A program made the translations under genes and the position numbers. The notes under the pieces are model-generated. The model was not told the DNA's origin. It searched no databases and saw only the letters and a program-made list of their open reading frames with translations. A DNA stretch of 64,000 nt from Platanthera guangdongensis. Lineage: Eukaryota > Streptophyta > Magnoliopsida > Asparagales > Orchidaceae. The stretch lies in the NCBI GenBank assembly GCA_039583875.1, contig CM077164.1, positions 64,191,043 through 64,255,042 of the forward strand. The letters run 5' to 3'. Below are positions 20,661 to 31,344 of the stretch, in pieces (the stretch's first letter is position 1; the number at the start of each line of letters is the position of its first letter).

Positions 20661-22158
20661 TCACCAACAAGAATGATGACCGGACCTAGAGATTTGTCTT
20701 CGTCTCGGGGAACTTCGGCAGCATGCCCCTCTCGCCGGTTCAGTACGATGAGGCCACGTACATGCCTATGACACTGGCGGGTCGTGAGACCGCCTTTCTC
20801 GACTTCTTCGGGACCAAGAACTTTGACGCGAAGTTCCTGTGGCGGGATGTTGAGTCCCTCACACCGGTCCCTGCCGGCGAAGGTACCATTCTGCCTTACC
20901 CATTTAATCTTTACTTCAAACTTCTAAGACTAACATTTTATGGCTTTCACAGGTGAGCGAGAGATCCCCCTCAACCAACCATTTGAAAAGGTCAGGGGTC
21001 CCGCCGCCACACTGACCCTCGCCAAGTCTGCCGCCCTCGCCTACCGCAAAGAGCCAGACTACTCCTCCCAGGCCGATGCCCGAAAACGGAAGCCCGACGC
21101 TCCTCCATCCGCTTCCAAGAAATCAAAACCATCCCAGACGGACAAGGGTAAGTCCGTTGACGAGACCCCCGATGAGACCCCCTTTGAAGCTCCACTTGTC
21201 GCGGGCACAACGGGTGTTGCTGAGTTGGTCGTCGGGACTTCGGCCGAGACCTCCTCCAAGCTGGTGCCGAAAGGGCATCAGAACTTTGGCCTCGACGAGA
21301 AGTTTGTAGATGAAGAGGGCCAGCCCCTGCTCCGGTGGGACCCCGAGGCCAACAAGGTCTTGATCTCGACGCTCCTCCCCTCCTGCATGAAGCGAGACAA
21401 TCATTGGTGAATCCTTCACACTGGGATTTGGGCTTTACAGTCGGGTGGACGCCAGTACGTTTGACCGGGAGACTACCCGGTCCCTTGCCTATGACTCCGT
21501 TCGGGCCAAGATGCGCATGTTCGAGCTCGCGCACGTGACTGCGCGCCGCAATATCAGCATCGAGCGCAACCTCGTCGAGGCGCTCAAATCAAGGGATGCT
21601 GTCGTTGCTGAGGACGTCACCCTGAAGGCCAACCTGGAGGCCTCGCAACAACTTCTTGCCCTCTGCCCATCAATTGAGGTAAATAATTCTTCAAGAGCCT
21701 TTCGCCTTGCTGCAATTTCATATTAGTTCTAACCCCAAATTTCTTGTAGGATTCCGCCCAGGCCTAGCTATCGCGTGCGCGGGAGGCTTCTCTTCAGTGC
21801 GAGATTGCTCTGCTGAAGGCCGAACTCAAAAAGGCGCGGGAAGGCAACGTGCTGGTTCAACCGCCAGCCCGCCGAGAAGGTCCTGTTTCATCAATACTCT
21901 AACTACGAAATAGAGGTGATGATGCAGGAAAATGCCAAGATGGCCTCCAGGACCGTGATCCAGATACTGTGAGAGTCAGGGTTCCAGAATGAAGGCGGCG
22001 AGACACTTATGGCACACGGAATCCTCCCCTGGCTGTTTGATAGCATCCCGAAGCCTCTGATAGTACAACTCCCCGAGTGAGGATGACGTGATGATCCTTG
22101 GCGAGTGTGATGAGTCCACTGACGAATCAGCTAGCGAGACGTCTGAAGACTCTCCCTG
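20661..22158 (+). pseudogene. intron-bearing transposon-related gene remnant
   Basis: I cannot name this gene. Exon-like coding (RFVFVSGNFGSMPL.. to VPAG) ends at about 20880. A short intron with GTACC..TTCACAG spans about 20882-20952. Coding resumes at GEREIPLNQPF and runs to about 21678 after a proline/lysine-rich middle and a helical stretch (a TGA near 21408 interrupts it). A second GTAAAT..TTGTAG intron (about 21679-21749) follows. Then comes a coiled-coil tail with stops and an acidic serine-rich end finishing near 22158. The layout resembles ORF1-type proteins of plant Tat/Ogre-like elements, but this is only a resemblance. Stops show it is not functional as is. Confidence 0.45.
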
Positions 22159-22776
22159 AATAGCTTTTGCAATTTTGTTTTTGACTTGTAATTTTTTTCA
22201 TTTATGAATTTCTGTAAGTGGCGAGATCCCTCCAGCCAATGTAACAATTTTGATATTATATGAAAGATCTTACTTTTGCCGAAACGGCTATTATTTTCCA
22301 TATTTTTCTCTGTATCTTGAATTTTATTATCCGCGAATGAATCTGCACATTTTCACAAGCTTTAGGCTCTTAGGTGATGATCGACACCCGTTCGACGAAT
22401 AAACCAAGTAAATTCTACTGAGAGGGTCATGCCGAAAGGGACACGCCGAGACCCCCTTGCCGAGAGTAGTGCACCGAGAGGATGGTGCCGAGAGGGGTCT
22501 AGACTACCTCATCCCTACTTCAAGATAGGTGTTAGTTATCTGAAAACCTGTTATCGAAGTGTTCCATAATACTTATCATGAGTCCCGCGGTCCTGCCAGC
22601 TAGGTGAGAGCCTGACGATGGGGCGTCTTTAGATCTAATTATTCCAAGCACTATACGTCTTGTCACCGAGGGATCAGTTGGCCCTGCTTGCTTGATGTGA
22701 GCCTGGTCAGTGGTCCACTCAAGGACGTTCAAACTAAGAACCTCATTCCCTTACCCCCCCCCCCAAGCGAGCCTAC
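22159..22776 (+). other. non-coding flank with GCCGAGAGG motifs and duplicated block
   Basis: This is AT-rich 3'-flank-like sequence, then repeats of C/ACCGAGAGG at 22440-22500. A GC-rich block (CCTGCCAGC..GAGAGCCTGA.. and GTGAGCCTGG..) ends in CCCCAAGCGAGCCTAC. Related blocks reappear right of Copia-2 at 30370-30500, so the Copia-2 target was a locally duplicated sequence. No gene is seen. Confidence 0.6.
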
Positions 22777-24481
22777 TGTTAAATTTTCTCAAGGTGGTCA
22801 GCAAGATAGCCTGAAGCCAAATTAATATTCTCAGCACTACCCAGTTCACACTTTGATCATGCGCAAACCTAAGAAGCAAGCTCAACACAACATGCACATG
22901 GAAGAACAAGCAGATCTTATATTCATTACACTTCTTTACAAGGCGAGGCATACATGGCGAGACATGATTTCGCCAGTACACAAGCTAAAAATAGAAAGCA
23001 CAAAATAAGTCGGGCGGACAGAACTGCAGACCGCCGAGACCGTCGAGTCCGCCAAGATCGCTGAAGCCGCCCGAGCTCTTGCTGCTACACGCCGAACAGA
23101 ACACGGAGTCCGCCTGAGACCACGAGGACGCGCGGACACACCATTATTCGCTTACTACTGATGAACTGAAGAACAGACCGCCTACCTGCCTGAGACCGGC
23201 GGACAGGTTATTGGAACTTGGAAATGCTGAAGCAGAGAACTGACAAGCCGCAGAGCGACCTACTGAGACCGCAAAGACCGCACACTTCACAGAACTTGAC
23301 CGAAGTCAAAGCCAAACTCCTGGCTCCTTGAAGCTAGTCGTGCGACCTGCACACAGCACACAGTTAACTCTACTCAACCCGCGTGGACAGAAAAACTCAG
23401 ACCGCAGCAATTTGACCAAGCCCCCACTTACTCTTCACTCAGTTTCTATAGACGTATCGGGGGGTCTATTTATAGGCGAGGTGAGGAGTGTGGTCCCCAC
23501 GCTAGAGAATAGAGTCACCGCCCCAGCCCGCGCGCTATCTCAACCCAGTCCGCCAAGTCTGCGTGGAGTTGGCCAGACAAAACCTCCAGGAGACAGAACT
23601 AAAGCCAGTCCCCCTCTATGCGGACTTACACACTGCCGACCTGCATAACACTGGCACAAAACCAGTCCGCCCAATGCAAACACAGCGCTAGACCACCACT
23701 CATCACAGCAGGCGGACACCCCCGCAACACAAGCGCACCAGCCCGCAATACCATATCACATGGACTCAGGAGCCAGTCCGCAGAGCTTGGCAATCAACGC
23801 CGCAACCCGCCATGAGTCCACAACCAACAGGAAGTCCGCCCGGTCAACAACGGACTCCGTAGACACTGCGGACACCGAGAACTTGACAAAGAGAATGACC
23901 AAGTCTAGCAGCCCACCATGCACTGGCGCGAGCACGGCGGACACAGAAACTCCAGATCTCCAACCAGCAGGACAGTCCGCCACAAGATGAGAACATCCAC
24001 TGTATCATGGAGAGCTCGGCAAGAACCAAGGCACCGTCCAAACAGATACGGACTCCGCGAATGCCAAAGCGCGGCATAAGGCAGAGCCCGCAAGCCCTAC
24101 TCGCACAGCTCCCAATAACGGTCAACTGCCGGACTCCGACACCAGTCCGCGCAGTACTCCCACGGATACAAACTTGTTAATCCGACACCATCCCTACATA
24201 ACAGCTTGTTAATCTATAAGGCCGGAGATCTAGCAGAGCACCGCCAACAGTACTTGAATTGCAGTCCGCTCAGGCCGCTCCACAAGCTCAAGACAACCTT
24301 GGCCAGACAACATGCAGGCCGCCCAACAGGCCGCATAGCAGGCCTCACAAACCGCTCCTCAAGAACAGCCAATCTACCATGACAGCCAAAGCACCCAGGC
24401 CGCAACAAGCAGTCCGCCCAGGCCGCGGACCCAGTCCGCCCGGCCTGCCTATCACCCACTTCCACTTCACAAATTTCAACA
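22777..24481 (-). repeat. Copia-2 3' LTR (1705 bp)
   Basis: On the minus strand it starts TGTTGAAATTT at 24481 and ends AATTTAACA at 22777. It is unusually GC-rich with many GTCCGC/GCGGAC motifs. A minus-strand TATA box lies at 23466-23474. It is 12 bp shorter than the partner LTR. Confidence 0.92.
23466..23474 (-). promoter_or_regulatory. Copia-2 3' LTR TATA box
   Basis: TATAAATAG on the minus strand, in GCC-TATAAATAG-ACC context, is conserved in the other LTR at 29338-29346. Confidence 0.65.
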
Positions 24482-24492
24482 CTCCCCCTTGA
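24482..24492 (-). other. Copia-2 polypurine tract
   Basis: On the minus strand AAGGGGGAG directly precedes the LTR start TGTTGAAATTT. Confidence 0.75.
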
Positions 24493-24529
24493 AGTGAGAA
24501 GTGGTGATCAAGCCTACCAAGCTTCGTAA

Positions 24530-25513
24530 CTACTGAAAAGGCCCCTTCGACAGTGGCTTCGTGAAGATGTCAGCAAGATTATCTTCACTCCGAACATGCC
24601 CGACCAGAAGAGATCCCTCCAACTCCTTCTCCCTTATGAAGTGGTGCTCGATCTCAATATGCTTGGTCCTTGTGTGACACACTGGATTGTTTACCAGTTT
24701 GAGAGCACTCTCATTGTCACCCCAGAGTAAAGTAGGACCTTGCACTTCCTCATGAACATCCTCTATAAGCCTCCTCAACCAGATGGCTTCCTGAGCAGCT
24801 AAGGTCGAAGCCTTATACTCTGCCTTTGTAGTTGAGACGAACACCGAGCCGTGCTTCTTGCTACACCACGAGATGATAGCTGATCCGCAAGTGAACACAT
24901 AACCCGAAGTTGACCTTTGATCATCCGAATCACCACCATAGTCAACATCCGTGTACCCAAGTAAAGCAAAATCCGAGTCCCTTTTATAGAGAAGTCTCAT
25001 ATCAGAAGTTGTCTTGACATACTTCAAAATGTTCTTTGCCGCCACCAGATGAGACTTCCTTGGTTCAGCCATTAACCGACTTACTCGGCTAACAGCGTAA
25101 GCAATGTCGGGCCTTGTAATCATCAGGTAGTTCAAGCTCCCAACAAGAGCTCTGAACACCAAGGGATTAGGAAGAATCCTTCCCTCATCTCGTTGAAGCT
25201 TTAGCCCATGTTCCAGTGGAGTAGAGCAACTCTTCCCTTCGCCCATGCCGAATCGCTTCACAATGCGATCCGCATATCCCCTTTGACAAATGAGTATCCC
25301 GCTCTTCTTCCTCTCCACTTCAAGAACGAGAAAGTGATGAAGCTCTCCCAAGTCCTTCATCTCGAAGCGTATAGCAAGCTCAGCCCTGAGTCTTGCTACT
25401 TCCTCCTCCGAATTCCCTGTGATGATCATATCATCAACATACAGCAAGACCAAGACTTGCAGCTCCCCCTTCTTCTTGATGAACAAGCTTGAATCTGAGT
25501 TTGAAGCAAGCTA
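24530..25513 (-). pseudogene. pol: Copia-2 RT C-terminal half and RNase H
   Basis: The minus frame is open from 25486 to 24530. The RT active site YVDD (LLYVDDMIITGNS) is at about 25441-25430, followed by the thumb region (KDLGELHHFLVLEV). RNase H carries the motifs YTDVDYGGDSDDQRSTSGY, STTKAEYKA and DNESALKLVNNPV, ending ADIFTKPLSKGPFQ. Two adjacent stops (TGA, TAG near 25501-25508) separate it from the RT N-terminal part in the same frame. Confidence 0.9.
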
Positions 25514-25882
25514 TCAGCAGAATTGGAGATATTCTGCAATCTTACCATACCAAGCTCTAGGAGCTTGCTTCAACCCGTAGAGAGCTTTCCGGAGTTTGCA
25601 GACATAGTCCGGATGAACTTCAGAAATGAATCCAAGTGGCTGATCCATGAAGATGTCCTTGTCAATCTCTCTATAAAGAAAAGCATTCTTCACATCAAGC
25701 TGCCAAATCCTCCATCCCTTGCTAGTAGCCAAGGCAATCACCACCCGAACCGAAGTCATCTTAGCAACTGGACTAAATGTCTCCTCATAGTCTTCTCCAT
25801 ACTATTGTGAGAACCCTCGAGCAACAAGGCGAGCCTTGTATCTTTTGATGCTCTCATCGGCCTTCTTCTTCAATTTAAACAC
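25514..25882 (-). pseudogene. Copia-2 RT N-terminal part
   Basis: It contains VVIALATSKGWRIWQLDVKNAFL (RT motif A with its catalytic Asp) and [20 protein letters not shown] in the conserved FSQ-stop-YGEDY segment (about 25802) and a TGA after VTCK (25882) interrupt the frame. They are consistent with CAG-to-TAG and TGG-to-TGA changes. Confidence 0.88.
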
Positions 25883-26899
25883 TCACTTGCAAGTCACATG
25901 AGTAATGCCATCAACCTTGGGCACAAGGTTCCAGGTTTCATTCTTCTTGAGAGCAGCAATCTCTTCCTTTATGGCATCTTCCCACTCCTTGACTCCAGTG
26001 GCCTCATTGAAGTTTGCAGGCTCTTGCTCATCCAGGGGACCTGCAAAGAAGCAGGAGACAAAACTCACTGCATTCCCATCACAGTAACGAGCAGGTGGCT
26101 TGATAGTCCTCTTCGATCTTCGCAAGGTCTGCTCCTTGCTCACAACCTCTGCTGCTTCTTCAGGCTCTGCTCCATTCTCAGGCAAGTTTTGAGCAATGCT
26201 CCCTCTGCTACCTAAGCCAGAGGCCTCATCACCAGAACTTGAAGCAACAGGAGCTTCTAGTGAAACAACAAGCTCCTCTTCCAGAACTTCAGCAGCCACC
26301 CTCCACTCTTCATCAACCTTGCTTTCTGATAGATCAACTGACCCACCTCCATACGACGTCAGTTCGTCAAATACCACGTCTCTTGACACAACAAACTTCT
26401 TTGCCACAGTATCCATGCATTTCCATCCCTTCTTCCTCTCATCGTAGCCAACAAAGACAAGCTTCCTTGCCTTTGCATCAAGCTTTGTCCGAGAAGCATC
26501 CGGGACATGCACATAGCAAGTTGATCCGAACACCTGAAGGTGTTCCACACTTGGCTTCTCCTTCAGCAACATTTCAAAGGGAGACTTCATGTTGATCGGG
26601 CTGAGCGGCATCCGATTGATGACGTAAAAAGCACAAGACATCCCCTCTGCCCAGAAGGACCTAGGAATATCTTTTGCATGAAGCCAACATTTGCAAGTCT
26701 CCATCAGATGATGGATCTTCCGCTCCGCTACTCCATTTTGTTGTGGATTATGAGCACAAGTGAGCTCTCTCTGAATTCCATTCTTCTTGTAGAAGTTAGA
26801 AAACTCGGAGGAGACAAACTCACCCCCGTTATCGGTTCTAAACTTCTTGATCCGCAAGCCAAGCCGTCCCTCCACTAGCTCCTTGAATTCCACAAACAA
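25883..26899 (-). pseudogene. int: Copia-2 integrase core to RT linker
   Basis: The integrase second Asp (FRTDNGGEF) and Glu (PQQNGVAERK) are present. The region then covers the conserved KLDAKARKLVFVGYD segment and an acidic serine-rich linker before RT (GVKEWEDAIKEEI..WNLVPKV). TGA just upstream (EAF-stop-LFVEF, about 26900) cuts it from the integrase first Asp. The catalytic residues themselves look intact. Confidence 0.88.
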
Positions 26900-27802
26900 T
26901 CAGAAAGCTTCAGACTTCTCCTTCAAGAAATAAACCCAAGTATATCTTGAGTAGTCATCAATCAGGACAAGCATGTATCTGCTTCCACCAAGGCTGGCAG
27001 TGGCGGTTGGTCCCATCAAGTCTCCATGGATGCACTCCAATGGTCTCTTACTCCTCGTTTGTGATTTATCAAACGGAAGGCGATGAGCTTTGTCGTACTG
27101 ACACCCCGCGCAAACATGCCCTTCACCAAAGGAGGACAGCTTAGGCAAGCCTCTCACAAGACTTTTACTAGCCATAGCCTTCAGCTTGTCCATTCCTACA
27201 CGCCCCAACCTCTCATACCAGATAACAGCGCTATCGTTAGCTCTCATCCGATCAATATATGAGTTAGTTGCAAGAACAAACAAGTTCTTAACTCTCCTCC
27301 CCACATGAGCAACATCAGCCTTAACCGCTGATACGTTGCGAAGGAACTTCACTTCTGTTGGCCCAAACAGAATGTAATAACCCGCATCGACCGCATTAGT
27401 CATAGATAAGAGGTTCTTCTTCATGCCCGGTACGTGATACACACTACTTAATGTGAGTGGCCCCTTATCACTACCCAAAGACACAACCCCCTCCTCCTCT
27501 TCTGCATAAACAGTGTTATCAGCAGTTATGATAGCTTCGTTGCCTGAGTATGCTTGCAAGGAAGAGAACTTCGACTTGTCTCCGGTGAGGTGATGACCAC
27601 ACCCGGAGTACACGATCCATTCGTCATTGAAGTCCACAACGGACAAAGCACAGACACAAGTGCCCGTCATGAAGGCTCCGCCCCATTCAACTTCCTCACT
27701 CTTAGAGCAAGCTTCCTCCTTGCCTGCAGCATGCTCAGGCTGCAGTTTGACCTTGCCGTCCCGCTTGAAGTGTCCTCGCTGATGATACCTGTAGCACTTC
27801 AA
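26900..27802 (-). pseudogene. Copia-2 nucleocapsid end, protease and integrase N-terminus
   Basis: The zinc knuckle reads CYRYHQRGHFKRDG, so two of its zinc ligands are lost (Cys to Tyr and Cys to Gly). In the protease the catalytic Asp is Tyr (WIVYSGCGHH, codon at 27608-27610). The GAG-pre-integrase region (VIWYERLGRVGMDKLKAM) and integrase start (CIHGDLMGPTATASLGG..LIDDYSRYTWVYF) follow with the first catalytic Asp present. Confidence 0.9.
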
Positions 27803-27880
27803 GTTCTTCTTCCAGTCCTTCTTCGGAGCAACGCTCCTCTCTGGCTGATAAGAAGATGAAGGCTCATTCTCAGCAACGAC

Positions 27881-28558
27881 CTACTTCTTATTCCCTTCCC
27901 ACATCTTATTCTTCTTGCCCGTGAAGAGTGCTTCACTGCTCTCCTCAGATACAGTGATTCCAGCTATCTGCCTTGACAAACTTTCCTGCGAAGCAAGCAG
28001 GTTCTCAAGCTCCAGCAGAGATGGCTGAGTGGCCCAGCCTTGAACTGATGTAACAAAAGCAACATATTCCTTCCTTAAGCCGCGGATTATGTGCCTCTTC
28101 AATTTATCCTCAGAGATAGGCTCATCAGGATCAAGAGCTGACAGCTCAGCACATAAGCTCTTCATCTTCAGAAAGAATTTGGAGATGGTCAGGTCTCCTT
28201 GAGTTGCTCTTGACAACTCATTCTCCAAGAACTGGAGCCTCGCCACGTTCTTCCTATTAAACAACTCATTAATAGTTATCCAAATGTCAGTAGCTGACTC
28301 ACATCCAATGATGTGATCAAACAGCTCCGGTGAAACAGCTCTCTTGAGAACAAACTCAGCCTTTGCATTGGTTTTTCTCCAGAGCCTCACCTGCTCAGCA
28401 GTTCCAAAGGCAGCAGTTACTTCCTGTCTTTCATCACCACCGACGACCTCCCAAAGCTCCTCGCCAATAAGAAAACTTTTCATACACGACTTCCACTTCT
28501 TGAAGTTAGTCGTGGTCAAGAGTTCAATGCCAATACCCCTTGCATAGCTCCCTTGCAT
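27881..28558 (-). pseudogene. gag: Copia-2 gag N-terminal domain
   Basis: This 225-codon open frame starts MQGSYARGIGIELLTTTNFKKW, the first part of Copia gag (UBN2-type) with LIGEELWEVV, TDIWITINELF and SKFFLKMKSLCAEL motifs. TAG at 27878-27880 (KK-stop-VVAEN) ends it, and the frame then continues to the knuckle at 27800. The start is about 90 bases from the primer-binding site, as expected. Confidence 0.88.
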
Positions 28559-28636
28559 TGCAGCAAACTTTGGTTAAGCCTTCAGAAGCACAAAGCACCA
28601 ACACACGTTAATCACTGCTCAAGCAACTGAACCTCA

Positions 28637-28647
28637 CTTTGATACCA
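28637..28647 (-). other. Copia-2 primer-binding site
   Basis: TGGTATCAAAG on the minus strand directly follows the 5' LTR end AATTTAACA. It is complementary to initiator methionine tRNA with one variant base. Confidence 0.85.
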
Positions 28648-30364
28648 TGTTAAATTTTCTCAAGGTGGTCAGCAAGATAGCCTTAAGCCAAATTAATATT
28701 TTCAGCACTACCCAGTTCACACTTTGATCATACGGAAACCCAAGGAACAAGCTCAACATAACATGCACATGGAAGAACAAGCAGATCTTCTATTCATTGC
28801 ACTTCTTTACAAGGCGATGTATACATGGCGAGACATGATTTCGCCAGTACACAAGCTAAAAACAGAAAGCACAAAATAAGTCGGACGGATAGAACTGCAG
28901 ACCGCCGAGACAGCCGAGTCCGCCAAGATCGCTGAAGCCGCCCGAGCTCTTGCTGCTACACGCCGAACAGAACACGGAGTCCGCCTGAGATCGCGAGGCC
29001 GCGCGGACACACCGTTATTAGCTTACTACTGATGAACTGAAAAACAGACCGCCTACCCGCCTGAGACCAGCGGACAGGTTATTAGAACTTGGAAATGCTG
29101 AAGCAGAGAACTGACAAGCCGCAGAGCGACCTGCTGAGACCGTAGAGACCGCACACTTCACAGAACTTGACCGAAGTCAAAGCCAAACTCCTGGCTCTTT
29201 GAAGCTAGTCGCGCGACCTGCACACAGCACACAGTTAACTCTACTCAACCCGCGCGGACAGAAAAACTCAGACCGCAGCAATTTGACCAAGCCCCCACTT
29301 ACTGTTCACTCAGTTACTGTAGACATGTTGGAGGGGTCTATTTATAGGCGAGGTGCGAAGTGTGGTCACCACCCTAGAGAATAGAGTCACCGCCCCAGCT
29401 CGCGTGCTATATCAACCCAGTCCGCCAAGTCCGTGTGGAGTTGGCCAGAACAAACCTCCAGGAGCCAGAACTTAAGTCAGTCCGCCTCTATTCGGACTTA
29501 CACACTGCCGACCTGCATAACACTGCCACAAAACCAGTCCGCCCAACGCAAACACAGCGCTATACCGCCACTCATCGCAGCAGGCGGACAACCCCGTAAC
29601 ACAAGCGCACCAGCGCGCAATACCATATCATGCGAACTCAGGAGCCAGTTTGCAGAGCTCGGCAATCAACGCCACAACCCTCCATGAGTCCACGACCAAC
29701 AGGGAGTCCGCCCGGTCAACAGTGGACTCTGCGGACACTGCGGACACCAAGAACTTGACAAAGAGAATGACCAAGTCCAGCAGCCCACCAAGCACTGGCG
29801 CGAGCACGGCGGACACAGAAACTCCAGATCGCCAACCAACAGGACAGTCCACCATAGGATGAGAACATCCACTACATCATGGAGAGCTCGGCAAGAACCA
29901 AGGCACCGTCCATACAGATGCGGACTCCGCGGACGCCAAAGCGCGGCATAAGGCAGAGCCCACAAGCCCTACTCGTACAGCTCCCAACAACGGTCAACTG
30001 TCGGACTCTGACACCAGTCTGCATAGTACTCCCGCGGATACAAACTTCAATCCGCCAGGCTACACAACAGCTTGCTAATCTACAAGGCCGCAGATCTAGC
30101 AGAGCACCGCCAAAAGTCCGTGAATTGCAGTCCGCTCAGACCACTCCACAAGCTCAATACAACCTGGCCAGACAACATGCAGGCCGCCCAACAGGACGCA
30201 TAGCAGGCTGCACTAACCGCTTCTCAAGAATAGCCTATCTACCAAGACAGCCAAAGCACCCAGGCCGCAACAAGCAGTCCGCCCAGGCTGCGGACCCAGT
30301 CCGCACAGGCCGCCCAGTCCGCCCGACCTGTCTATCACCCACTTTCACTTCACAAATTTCAACA
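28648..30364 (-). repeat. Copia-2 5' LTR (1717 bp)
   Basis: Starts TGTTGAAATTT at 30364 and ends at 28648 on the minus strand. It aligns along its length with 22777-24481. Many GTCCGC/GCGGAC palindromic motifs lie in its outer half (29430-30330). Confidence 0.92.
29338..29346 (-). promoter_or_regulatory. Copia-2 5' LTR TATA box
   Basis: TATAAATAG on the minus strand, identical in context to the other LTR. It is the likely promoter for the element transcript. Confidence 0.65.
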
Positions 30365-30555
30365 CCTACGGCCCTGCCAGCCAGCGAGAGCCTGATAGTG
30401 GGTCTACTTGGGGACGAGTGCGTCTTCCAGCCTTGCCAGCTGATGTAAGCCTGGACTGTGGGATCCTCTTTCTTTCCCCCCAAGCGAGCCTACTATAGTA
30501 CCCCCCTCCCCCAACCTTTTGCCCGGGTCAGGGGGGGGGGGGGGGGGGGGGGGGG
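30365..30555. other. Copia-2 target flank ending in poly-G run
   Basis: It begins with the CCTAC duplication. It resembles the left flank (CCTGCCAGC..GAGAGCCTGA..; CCCCAAGCGAGCCTAC). It ends with a C-rich stretch, GCCCGGGTCA and an uninterrupted run of 25 G (30531-30555). The run may be slippage or a sequencing/assembly weak point. No gene. Confidence 0.7.
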
Positions 30556-31344
30556 TACTACTGGCCCAAAACATCCACCCAGTGCTCTTTAGGGGAAACG
30601 ATCCACCCTATCTAAGCACTAGATGAACGTCTTGCTCACCTCGAATCATAACATTCACAACCCATCAAAATATAGCGAAAGCATTAATAGGAAACCACTG
30701 TAGATATATATATCACATCAAATTATACTAAGGTTCTAGGACCGAAGCCTAAGCATTTATATAAGCCAGTGGGCTATACATGCACTACATATAACCCTCA
30801 CACTCTCTCCCTCTAAGCTGCTCGGCAGTACTCACGTCTCTAAACTCCATGTACGGCGAGGGTGCATCTACTCGAGTAGTCCTAGCCGCTTGTGTAATCT
30901 CCTGCGGCAGCGAGTTACTACGATGCTCCATTTCCTGTGAATGGTTATTTAGATAATCGTTAGTCACAGAACTAAGTGGAAACAAATCTCCTCCCCGTAC
31001 CCATATCCTAGGGACGAGCACACACCCACCCAACAAATGTAAATAGCCGAAGTAAGAGAGAGTTAGCACAATAATTCATATATATATATAACTAGGAGCA
31101 ACTATAAGAGAGTGCAGGACAGTATAACTGGAAAAAGCAGCAGCAATGTAAATCAGTTATAACAAGGCTTCACTAGCTTACAAGCACATCAGGTTTTCAC
31201 ATCCTGGATTCTATCGCAGGCATTCACAGCCGCGCACACAACACAGACATTCATAGCCATGCACACAAACCCTATGTCGACATAGTTTGGACCGCTTCTA
31301 TTCCAGCAGGGTAGCGAGCCCCGCGGGCTTCATCGATTCGCTCA
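30556..31344. other. unassigned non-coding repeat-like DNA
   Basis: This 790-base stretch has no coding signal. It contains ATATATAT runs (30702, 31079), one isolated CTACTCGAGTAG (about 30869) and AT-rich sequence. It lies where the rest of Copia-5 (integrase, RT and 3' LTR) would be expected. I do not see those, so a deletion junction sits at about 31345. It may be LTR-derived, but I could not match it to any other LTR here. Confidence 0.4.

Larger units (their letters stand above)
22777..30364 (-). mobile_element. Copia-2, full-length with TSD CCTAC
   Basis: This is a complete Ty1/Copia structure on the minus strand: 5' LTR 28648-30364, primer-binding site, gag-pol, polypurine tract, 3' LTR 22777-24481. 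Both flanks carry CCTAC (22772-22776 and 30365-30369), a perfect 5-bp target duplication. The whole polyprotein (28558 down to 24530) is in one reading frame with about six stops. In the first 190 bases the LTRs differ at about 12 positions, so the insertion is not recent. No envelope-like ORF is present. Confidence 0.95.

Noticed and set aside
23328..24492. Arginine/proline/serine-rich ORFs in the Copia-2 LTR (and copies at 29199-30448)
   Set aside because: GC-rich LTR sequence gives long chance ORFs; no motif, and both LTR copies differ in frame integrity.
30869..30880. Single CTACTCGAGTAG outside Copia-1
   Set aside because: An isolated 12-base match without neighbouring Copia-1 sequence; chance or a relic cannot be told apart.
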